Shown here in pieces: positions 50,201 through 60,815 of a stretch of 64,000 bases of DNA. The notes beneath the pieces are model-generated. The model saw only the letters and a program-made list of their open reading frames with translations, did no database searches and was not told the DNA's origin. Numbering within the stretch: position 1 is the stretch's first letter; the number at the start of each line of letters is the position of its first letter. This stretch comes from Osmia lignaria lignaria (lineage: Eukaryota > Arthropoda > Insecta > Hymenoptera > Megachilidae): contig NC_135032.1 of the NCBI RefSeq assembly GCF_051020975.1, forward strand, positions 12,710,001-12,774,000, read 5' to 3'. The position numbers were made by a program, and so were the translations under genes.

Positions 50201-53200
50201 GACCCAGACCGAGCAAGAGACTAAAAGTACCCAGTGTAGCCCCGAACAGAGTAGGATAAGTCCTTCGGAAGTATCCAAGGACAGTCCACTGCACGTGGTC
50301 AGAGGATACTACCAGAGCCCTAGAAGAGAGGTACAGACCCAGACCCAGGGCGAGAGTAAAAGCGTCCAGTGTTGCCTGGACGAGTTAGGCAGTCTTTCCA
50401 AGACCCCAGACCTCGACGACTCATTCGACAGTCCGTCGAAATCGGAGAAGGAGTCCAAGAGCATCCAGTGCATCCCTAAGGACTTTTCTAGCCCTGACAA
50501 AGACAGCGTCGATCGAGAGAAAACTCTTCCAAGTCCGCGAAAAGAGGTCGAGGTACAGACCTACCAGGAGTCGAAAGCTATCCAGTGCAGCGATGACGAG
50601 CTTCTAGAAGCTGATCAACTCGAAGACGACTACACTGCGCGGCCAGTGCTTCCGAGCCAGAAGGCCGAGAGTTCGGCCTCTTCGAGTTCTGGATCACCCT
50701 GCAAGTTCTCGGCTGTGGTGTTTGTCGAGGAACGGCTCGATATGACGGTGACACAGAGGGATCACGAGGGGAACGTTAGCTGGTCGAAACATTGGGGTCC
50801 AGAGAGGCTGGTGGAGATCTTCAGGGAGCCGAAAACCAGCCTCGGGCTGAGCATCGTTGGTGGAAAGGTACGTGGTGTTGCACGGTTAAAAATAAAAGTT
50901 CGTGGTGGAGCGCGTGGGCGTAGACGTGTTTGGCTTTCGGACGTGTAGGGAGAGTTTCTGGGTTAACTAAGCCCTTGCAATGGATTCTGATTTCTTTATA
51001 CGAGTTTTCCAAGATTTTCTATCTTTTTATAGAAGTCTAATCGTAAGTACCTTGTTCCACTTTTTTCAAGTAAACTTTATGAAAATTCTAGAAACACTTG
51101 GGGTGCGATTTTATCTGATTTTTCGAAAATGTTTTTAATGCCATTCTTCGCTGGTACGACATCAAACATACTCTCCTTCTGGTTTCATTAATTGCTCGGC
51201 TAACGATGTCGTGTACCGAGCTACTAATGGCACCACGTCGATGGCATTGCTTGTTAATTACAAGCAAGTACTACAGCACTGTAAGTGTAAGTGCATTAAC
51301 GTTGCGATTGCCTTCGAGACGTCTAGCTAAGTGTCTAACGTAACAAACTTTAATTATTTTCAAGTGACAGGAACTTAAAATATTATATACAATATTTCTT
51401 CAAAGAAGCTGAAGACGATGACAATGAATTTTTTTATTATAAAACAACAAGATATTTTTATCTATTTCCAGCAAGTAGTTTGAAAATTCTTCTTGAAAGA
51501 TCAATATAACCAGAGAACTGGTATTACGTAATATCAATTACACCTTCTGGATAATTTTAGAGAATAAACGTGCACAGGCCACTGGCCTACAAAAATTTAT
51601 TTTTTTTTCTTCCAAGTAGAACGTTAGTAAGATGGTATATGCTTCGAAGAATGTGTTACAAAGAACAGACTTTACACCTATAACACAAAGGTCAAAGATC
51701 GTCACGTTCATGGTCATTTTATCAAAGAGAATTGTACAGCAAATACAACCTTTGTATTTCCATTGTATTCGTTAAGTAGAATGTAATTTTGATTGTTCAA
51801 CTTTGTTCGAGGCTGGTTGAAATGTGTTTCAGGTCGACCTGCACAATGGCAGCTCTAGTAAATCACAAAACATATCTGGGATATTCATTAAGAACGTAAT
51901 ACCGAACAGTCCGGCGGGAAGAACCGGTGAATTGAAGGTATAAGTATTCTTATTAGGTTGTAAAAGTAATAAATTTTACAAAATGTCAAAGCGTCGAAGT
52001 TTGGAAAATGAAAATGAAATTTTAATTGTTACGTCGACGATCCATCATCCCGGGGAAAAAAATAAATACCTATTAATAACTTTTGCAGACAATTTGTTAT
52101 TAACAAATGATACGTTATTCTAGATCGGTGATCGAATAATAGAGGTCGATGGCGTGGACCTGCGACATAGTACGCATGAACGCGCAGTCGAGGTGATACA
52201 AGCAGCCGGAAATCCTGTTCGTCTTCTCGTCCAGTCTTTGGTGCACCTGGTGAGACCTCGCCACGACCAGGAATACCTTTTCACTTTCCCAAACTTTCAA
52301 AGATTTAATGCACACGCTTCGCAATTAATGCCCTATTCATTTTTTATTTTATTAACCGCAAATAGAAACAAAACTACAAGAATCTAATATTTTTCCAATT
52401 TCCAACTCCTATCTGTTTCCTTCTTTTTTTCATTCGTTTAACTAGGCGAGAGTTTCGTGCAGCACATTCTATCAATTTAACTCTAACCTTGTTATCCTGC
52501 ACCTTTAAACGCTTTCATCTCGTTCGTTGTTTAATTATTTCCACGGTATTTTCTTGGTTTCATGATTGTTAAATATTTCAAGCACAAAAAAATGTTAATG
52601 CACCTTTTATTTGCAACGAGATCTCTGCTTTTTGCACCTTTTAATTGCAAAGATATATGAATAATTTCTTTTCAGAGATACCTAAATTGACAAATTGGAT
52701 TTCTAAAGAGTACTAACTGAATTTCATGTTAGAAAATTGTAAATGTTTTTACTCTAACACGAGACCGTCGTAGGTGTAGCGAATTGCAACCAGTTTTGTG
52801 TCATGTTTCTAGTTGTAATCTGGTACGGAACAGCTGCGATATACACAGACTGACGCGTGTAAAATTCACGACTGGCGTTAATTCCATCTCTTGTTTTTTC
52901 GAACGAGAAGTTTTTTTTTTTGGTGCAACAACTTTCAACAACTTTCAAATGATTTATCAAAGGAAATTATAGATTGAAAAAGAGTAATCAAGCCAGAATC
53001 ATCTTAGGTATCGATCAGTTCGTGGCTTTCTCATCACCAGTTGAACTTATCCTATACAAACAACTTCTAATGTTTGTTGGATAACGCTTGTACACAATTT
53101 TCATGGTGAAACATCCGTAGAAAGCCGGATTTCCAAACGTCAGATAAGCTACTAGAATCCTTCATAAGTTTCAATATCGAATACAATCCTCGACGACAGT

Positions 53201-54264
53201 ATAGAATTTTCCAAAGAAATGTCACTATTTCCCGCCAAAAATTCCACTTTCCTCTCGAATTTTAACAAGGACTCCATCGAATCCATATGAAATTAAAGAG
53301 ACGAGGGAGAAGGGTGTACGAGGGTGAGAAAGCTGGTGACAGACATAACGGGACCAACGACAAAAAAAGAGACACGTGGGTACAGCCATTATCGGAACAT
53401 CCAGTGTACGGTGCATCGAGGTCGAACTTTCCAATAAAGCCGGGGGCATGTGGGGTGCGAAGGGGATAGAAACGGCGTGAAAGGCGGTACAGAACGAGAA
53501 TCATGCAAATCAGAGCGAAGAAAGGGTGTACCAGGAACAGGAATCGGTGGAAATGCTTTTGTTTTCATCGGTTTCGGGTTTCAACCGGGTTGCGTGTTGA
53601 TTGGAGGCTTGCTAGGGGATGATTTAACACCTTGCGTGTTACTTTTGTTTCCTCGATAGAAGGGTGTTTCGCGGGTAATATTTATTTTTCAAAAGATTAA
53701 ACATTCTGAAACAAAACTCACCCTTCGACGCGAACGAAGCATCTCTCTGATTTTTCTCTCCGTATCGGAATGAAAATGAAATTCTGAGAATATAGAGTGA
53801 ATCGTTGTGAAAATTGGACGCGACTGAAGGATCGAGAGGGTATAGAATAAAGAGGATGCAGAATGGGGTTGGTTGGAAGGAGGAGAGAGAGTTGGTAGCA
53901 GGATAGAAGGGGGATGGTTCGCGATCGGCAATGAGTCGGGGATGCTGCGGTTTGTCGGAAAGTGTGGATTACGTCGTTGCAACGTCCATCACCGACACCA
54001 TGGGCCATCGACACCCCTTCCAGCTGCACCAACCCCCTCTGATCAACGTCGTCCACCTTCTCTCTCGCTCGTGTTATATCGACGGGCGCAGTTTCATACA
54101 CGAAACCGGCTGGTAGACGTTGCTTCCCTCGATACCGTCGCGATGCATCGTCTCTTTGGACGTAAATTCGTCTCATTCGTAGTACGTTACCTCCTACAAC
54201 CACACATACACGCACACTACCAATTTTCTCTTCGTCCAATTAATTTTGGAGAACCTGCTTTCTT

Positions 54265-54299
<35 letters not shown>

Positions 54300-57200
54300 T
54301 CATTTTGGATGAGTGATTTTTGTTGGTTTACTTCTGAAGAAGGTTCTTGGTTCTTTTGATAGTGCTGAAGGATTTTGGAGAACATTTGGAGGATTTGTAT
54401 ACACAACTGAATAAAGTAAGAGACACGTGTTTTTCTTTTCTGTTTTTCATTTTGAGAGTTTTATAAGCAAAATTCTCTGGAATCAAAGGGGAAAAATAGT
54501 TCTTTAATTCCCTAATTACTCAAGAAGACAATTTTATGTTTTAAACTTGAGTTATAGCAACTCAATAAAAATGAAAGAAAGAAAAAGTAGGATACGTGTC
54601 TCTTATTTCTGGTTGCTCTACTTTTCGCAAGATTTATTATTACAGCTTGCAAACTCTGTCCTCCTCGAACAGACCAGTTTTATTAAACACGCGATCTATG
54701 TTCTCTAAACCGGACCATTTGTTTATCATAACTATAATTTCGGTCTACAATGTTTTAAACAGTCAAATTTACAGTCACAATATTTTGGCCACGAAAAGCA
54801 ATGGACTCGTGTGTGTGATTTATTAAACGTATATGGTGTACTTTGTTATAATTTCGGTGATTTATCAACTCGTTTTATACTGACTTTTTATTTGAACATA
54901 AGTAAATTCCTCTATTCGTAGGTAGACCCTTAATTTTTAATCAACGTCTTATTTAAGCGATTCACAGATCCTTGAGCCCAGTCAGTGAAATGGAACTTGC
55001 CTCGAATGATCAATTAAAATAAAGTTGTATTAATAGATCGTGAAAATAAATAGATAATCGATGAAGATTCGTGTCGGTGAAACGAATGTGGTCTGAAAAG
55101 TCTATTGATCAGTCGAAGCAATTCAATGCAAGTCTCGTACACTTATTAATCACATTTCTAAGAGCGTATCACTCGCTTCGACGACGACGACGATCGAACT
55201 CCTATTGATTGTGCTTTTTTTAATAGACACTCAATAGGAAATAGTGACGAGTCAATTAGCATTTTTCAAATTAGACATTTCGGAATGTTTGAAATGTTCC
55301 AATGATCAAATTGCTCGTAAATCTACGTGACAAAGAGAATGAAATGGCCATCGCTAAACGAACGGATTCCGGAAGTTCCGCTTCGCCACACGTGGCTCCG
55401 AAATAGCACCTGGGATCTATTGAAAGTTCTCTAGCGAGTGATCCGCTCATTTACGCTTTTCGCTCCGTCGAAGGATATTTAAGTGGATCGATTGTGTTTG
55501 CAGAACAACGAGAACGACACGGATGGCCAGGTGGACGAGGCAGGAAGATTGACAAGGAAACACAGCGGTAGGAGCCGATCCGGAGCACCCACGGGATCTT
55601 TTGGACAGAGAACGTCTCCTGTCAGATCCACCACGCCGGAAGCGACACAGGTGGGTCGTTCTTTTTTTATATTTATAAATAATTCTCAAGAATACCACTC
55701 CATTCTTGTCACAATTGAATTGAAAATTTCAACCGAATAGAGCAACAATCGAGCAGTAATTGAATCGAACGGTGCAATTAGCTAATGGCTGGGAGAGAAA
55801 ATAGGCGAAAGGAAAAGAGGGAAGTTTGTTCGATACCGAGGTGCGAGGAAAAGCGCGGGAATCGGACGTGTTCGATTGTGTTCGATGTAAATTAATTCGG
55901 TCAACGGAATCGATTGTTATGACTTCGGGTCGACGCGACGGGAGAGCCCGTGAAAAGTGGATGATTCTGTTTTCGGTCCGTTTCGTTAGCGATGGGTTAA
56001 AATACGCTTGGAATATCACAGCAATATTGTTTGAAAATTTCCAAGGCTATTAAATTATTATATCTATCAAAGAGCAATACGATCGAACATTTTTATAAAA
56101 AAGACTGAATCGCTAAAGAATTTTTCGAAAAAAGATATTGAACAGTTAAGATATCGACACGCGAGCACTGTGTTAACAATTTTAGAAAATCTGATCGTTT
56201 CGCGGAATTAATATACGTAAAAGACGTATTTTTGCTCGTCGATTCGATATAGAACGATGCTGGTGGCAATTGATCGAATATCTAAGTTTGTTCTGGCTGC
56301 CAACAAATGTATTCTAAAACGATCAACGCGTGTTTTCTCGTGTTCGAAACGTGTCGAAGGAAGTTGCAACATTTAGATGTTTGAAGGCTGTCGATCGGTT
56401 TACAGGTGTTGATTTTTATAACATTTCTTACAATGCTGTTTAACCCCAACGGACTGACTGAAATAATTATACATAAATTTTGAATAATTTATTATAAATG
56501 TATAATTATTTTATTGCGATAGGGTTCCGAATACGGAGATAAACAAAGTAGCTCGAGATCAGATTTCAGAAGGCAAAGTACAAGAGCCTCAGATGGCGCT
56601 GGATCCAGTTCGCGAAGGTAAATTAATTAGCTAATTAATTAATTAATAGCTTTAAATACGAGTAATTGAAATAAACGATCGTATAGATCCTCCATGAAAA
56701 AGTCAATTCGAAAGAAGGCGCCGTCACCGCCTACCAACCCCGGTATTTTACGAGAAGTGAGCGAAGAGAAGGAGGACCACCATGTCTCGAAACCGGAAGA
56801 ACCCCCAAGACGGAAGTATTCTTCGGATGAGAGCTCGGAAGAAGACACGCGCGAGCTCGAGGGAAACGTTTACACGAAGGCTGGCGTGGAGGTACTAAAA
56901 TAATTTAAGAGAAACTTTTCTTATCTTTTGAAAAACGTTCTTTCCTAGATCTCGAGGAAAAGTGCTGGGAACGTGAAGCGTAGCAAAGCGGAAATCGAAG
57001 CGGATCCTGAACAGGAAGACGAGTTCGGTTATACGCACAGTACGTAAATTATTAAATTAATATCCTACTAAAAATTAATTGATTCTCGTTACAGTGAAAG
57101 TGCAAAAGAAATACCATTCGATGGGGCACAAAGTGTTGATGGTCAAAGTGGAAAAGGACAGACGTGGTTTGGGTATTTCGTTAGCAGGACACAAGGATCG

Positions 57201-59262
57201 AAACCGGATGGCAGTGTTCATTTGTGGCCTTAATCCAAGGGGTTCAGCTCACAAAGGGGGCGAGCTTGTTGTCGGTGATGAAATACTCGAGGTGCGTATT
57301 TTCCAATTTATTTTCCTTTCTTTCTATCTCTGCTTCACTTTTATCTGTTCTGATGTACGCTAATTACGTTTGAATATCTTTAGGTAAATGGCCGCGTATT
57401 ACAAGGACGGTGCCATTTGAACGCATCCGCCATGATTAAAGGCATGGCTGGTACGACCTTCAAAATTGTCGTTCTACGGTAACGTCATACTGTTTCTGTT
57501 CGTGTATTTCGACACCTCTGATGAAATTAATTGAAATTGTATAACCCTGTGATCGCAGGAGGAGCGCGGCCCTTGACGATATCGCCGTGAAGCCAATTGT
57601 TCAATTTCCTCCATCGCTGGAAGAGGTAAGCCCGTCGTAGATGAACAATCGTAAAGATGTTTCTTACAAGAATATTATTTCTTGTTATAGAACACGTTCA
57701 ACCAGTACAAAGGTGTGCGGAATATACCGGTGAAAAAGGCAAGTTTTACCCAAAAAACAGAGGGATACTGATCGAGCCTTACGATTACTACACGTAGGTC
57801 TTTCTATGTGTAGGGTCAGTATGGACTGGGCATAATGATCATTGAAGGAAAACACGCTGAGGTTGGCCAAGGTATATTCATCTCCGATATACAAGAAGGC
57901 AGTGCTGCTGAACAGGTGATTCTTTCTTTATCAGACAACACACTAGTTAAAACGTGTCACGAATGCTAATCGTTAGATACCGATAAACTTATTTCCCGTG
58001 TCATTGAAAATGAAAAACTGTGTCATTCTCCTTCTTTATTGCGTTTTACAGGCTGGCTTGCAAGTTGGTGATATGATACTTGCTGTTAATATGGACTGTC
58101 TACTTGGTTCGACGTACGACGAGGTACGTAATAGTATTTAATATTAAAAGTTTACGAACGGAATTGTAATTTTAATTGTTCAACATTAATATTACCTTTC
58201 TTTATTCAAAGGCTACGAGTTTGTTGAAGAAAGCAGAGGGTGTAGTTACTCTAACAGTATGCAATCCTAATCAAAGCAAAGTAGCAAAAGAAGAGGAAGA
58301 CAGGGCAAAGGGCATCATTCCCGAGGAAGCACGTAAGTAATATATTATCGTCGATTATCATTTGAACGTCGTTTAAAAATGATATAATCTTTTTATTAAT
58401 TTCTCTGTGTTCCAGCATCAGCACCAGCACCCAAAGAGCCAGAAAAACCAAAAGAACCTGAACCACCAAAGGATCCAAAGGATTGCAAGATTGAAACCGG
58501 AAAAGACACAACGATAGAGTTCCAGAAAGAGAAGGATAAAGGCATTGGATTCACCATAACTGGTGGTTCTGACACACCATTGGTAATATTCCTTTTTATA
58601 AAAGCGAGCTATGAAAAAGATTTGCATTTTTATGATTTCATTTTAGAAAAAAGTGTTCATCCTCGAAGTGTTTCCCGATGGAGCAGCGGGGAAAGATGGA
58701 CGATTACAGTCCGGAGATGAAATACTGGACATGTGCAGCAAAAGTTTCAAGGAGATCGAATACGATAAAGCTCATGCTACTGTTTTGAAACTCTCAGGAA
58801 CCGTATGCATCCTTTTCCTTAAATAATATTCAGTAGGATGCTGCTTTAACTACTATAAAAATGTTCTATTTGAATTTCTAGATCACGATGATCGTGCATC
58901 GGCAAGAGAAACCAGAAGAGGAAATAGAAGTGGAGCTGCAAAAGAAGTCTGGTAAAGGAGCTGGTCTCTGTTTGACAGGATATAAAAGTGGAAAAGGAGC
59001 ATACGTGTCGGACTTGGTAATACTTTGTGGCATTCTTACGAAGGTTTACAAAAAAAATCAGCTATAAGAAAATTCGATACGCTCTTTTTAGCTACCTGGT
59101 GGTAGCGCTTTGGAGTGTGGAAAGATTTGCAAAGGGGATCGAGTGGTAGCAGTTGGTGGAACGGATGTTCGCGAAGCTCCTGTGGAAGATATCGCGGTCC
59201 ACGTGAAAGTTTCAAATCCGGTGCAATTGAAACTGGCTAGGTTCAAATCCGCTAAACAATGA
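44231..59262 (+). CDS. inaD: INAD-type five-PDZ scaffold with very long N-terminal region
   Basis: Orthologue of fly INAD, which organises the phototransduction complex (TRP, phospholipase C, eye PKC) in rhabdomeres. Exons: 44231-44363, 44427-46164, 49826-50867, 51833-51937, 52124-52249, 55504-55650, 56523-56617, 56687-56891, 56949-57039, 57095-57291, 57384-57478, 57559-57625, 57691-57738, 57814-57915, 58052-58123, 58212-58332, 58416-58582, 58647-58802, 58882-59016, 59092-59262; 1,670 residues, against about 674 in the fly. Residues 1-950 are charged, Ser/Thr/Glu/Lys-rich and probably disordered. PDZ domains lie at about 951-1046, 1240-1325, 1357-1437, 1494-1575 and 1584-1665. INAD identity rests on the linker before PDZ2 (SAGN, then EQEDEFGYT) and on PDZ2 and PDZ3 (LAGHKDR, GKHAEVG, GIFISD). 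The ATG at 44231 is the first after an in-frame TAG. A 3' UTR intron spans 59266-59341. Whether the N-terminal exons belong to every transcript is uncertain. Confidence 0.88.
46165..49825 (+). other. Long inaD intron
   Basis: 3.66 kb between the two large N-terminal exons. It contains a GC-richer stretch at about 47500-48040, treated separately as a possible promoter, and an A run at about 49600-49614. Open frames at 46222-46519 and 46991-47375 have no supporting features. Confidence 0.5.
47600..48039 (+). promoter_or_regulatory. Possible internal inaD promoter and non-coding first exon
   Basis: This stretch is richer in G and C than its AT-rich surroundings and contains an arthropod-like initiator (TCAGTG) near 47849. 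It ends in a usable donor at 48040 (ACAGAG then GTAGCT). If spliced to the acceptor at 49825, the next in-frame ATG would be 50742, giving a short INAD of about 741 residues with all five PDZ domains. No TATA box is seen. This is inference without transcript support. Confidence 0.3.
50166..50591 (+). repeat. Degenerate TQT / SKSxQC peptide repeat in the INAD N-terminal region
   Basis: At residues 738-879 a peptide pattern recurs: [13 protein letters not shown] (749-761), [15 protein letters not shown] (792-806), KESKSIQC (832-839) and [13 protein letters not shown] (865-878, with an extra leading residue). The shared core is a Val/Thr-Gln-Thr pair, then Glu-Ser-Lys-Ser, one hydrophobic or Thr residue, and Gln-Cys. 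The DNA units are diverged, so selection rather than recent duplication probably maintains the pattern. Confidence 0.75.
50868..55503 (+). other. inaD introns around PDZ1
   Basis: Only two short exons (51833-51937 and 52124-52249) interrupt this region. The 3.25 kb intron 52250-55503 holds a GC-richer block at about 53230-54240 with overlapping open frames on both strands (up to 173 codons on the minus strand at 53718-54239) and a CT microsatellite at 54271-54299. None of the frames shows a known domain. The block is more likely regulatory than coding. Confidence 0.45.
54271..54299 (+). repeat. CT dinucleotide microsatellite
   Basis: About fourteen CT units following a T run. Shadow frames rich in Ser/Leu or Arg/Glu across it are not genes. 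Confidence 0.9.
57739..57813 (+). other. GC-AG intron in inaD
   Basis: The exon ending VKK at 57738 is followed by GCAAGT rather than GT, and the acceptor is TAG at 57811-57813. AAG|GCAAGT is the strong consensus for GC-AG introns of the major spliceosome. A GT at 57730 (CCG|GTGAAA) would also keep frame but would delete three residues that fly INAD retains at this place. Confidence 0.7.
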
Positions 59263-60766
59263 CAGGTAAATATCTTTATTTCAAAAATTCCTCTCTCATC
59301 CTTCAATTATTGTTCATTGGATCGTTTTCTTTAATTTTCAGGGTTCTGCAGGCGGAACTCTCCAAGCGGATGTGAAAAGGACGATACCCTTTAGACACCA
59401 CGGTCTCTAGTGTGATATGACTATACCAAAGTAACTATAAATAATACATAAACACTATTTGCTATTAAGTATCGTGATCCAATCTCGCCAATGCAACCCA
59501 AGCCGTAATTTCTTAGCGAGTTTTTCAAGCCACGTGACATCCTGGCACTCTAAATCTAGGGATTTTTCAGCGCCCTTTTCTATAGCGAACACGGGCGAGA
59601 TGTCGTAAATAATCGTCGCTCGCAAAAGATTCCGTCTGTCACGATCAACATCCGGCGAGTACATTTTATGTAGAATTAATGATACACAGAGTATTTATGC
59701 AGTTAGATCTATACAGATTGTTTCGTATGTACATCAAATGGTATTGCGCCATTTATTACGAAACAGCCTATACATTGTAATAACCACGCGTTACGATGAA
59801 CGATCTTAAAGAAAAAGAAAAAGAAAAAGAAGCTCTAAGATTCGAAGAGAAAATAAAAGGAAAAAAGGAAAAAAGGAATTTGCTATACGTAGAGCCTCTT
59901 TCTCTCGTGAATACCGTGCCACCATCTCTTCATAGAAAACAGAAAGAATCTTGCTTCTACGATTTCGTATCCCTTACGTTTAAACTAGACGAGTTTAGAA
60001 TTCTTAGGGAAACACAGAACGTGAGTTTCAGATAAAAGAAGAGATTTCAACCTTCTTTAGAAAAAGGAAAACGCGATCGACTCGAAGGATGAGAGGGCTT
60101 GTTGATTGCGTGTAGTTCAATTTATCCTATTATCCTAGTCCTTAGCGTAGATTTTCAAAAGGAAGTTAGAGGAGGAGACACGGAGAGCAGAGTTTATTTA
60201 ATTAATAAACTAGAATCATTAATCTTGTAAACTATGCATTGGTCCAGAGGATGGTCCATTTTAAATTAAAGTTTGAAGAAATTTTAACCAGTTATTAAAA
60301 AGTAACCGTAATTTAACTGAAATTACTATCTTAATTTTTTTATCGTTGAGAAAGCTTTGAAATGGGTCATCCCAGAAAGCACCATAAAAATTAGCTGTCC
60401 ATTGTTCGTTGCTTTTGATTTCGATACACGACATCGAATTGAGATATCGAGGCCAGGTTCAAGGTAGCCAACGAAATAGCGAGCGAAATAGCGAAGATCA
60501 AGATTCGTAATTGTTTTATTCAAACACGTTGCAGAAACTGAAAGATTGATTGTAAAATGGCGTAAACGTTTCGAAGAGTGAATCCTTTTGTTCATGATCG
60601 AATGTAACGAATGAATGAATGCGAGAAAGGGAGAGAATTTAGAAAAAAATGCTTAGAGCTAATATTTGCAGACTAATTAGCCGGAGTACTTCCGGTACTC
60701 TAAACGCCTTCGAAATTCGGGGAGCAATACAATCGAGCCACTTTTACAGTCAACGACTCGAATTAC

Positions 60767-60815
<49 letters not shown>

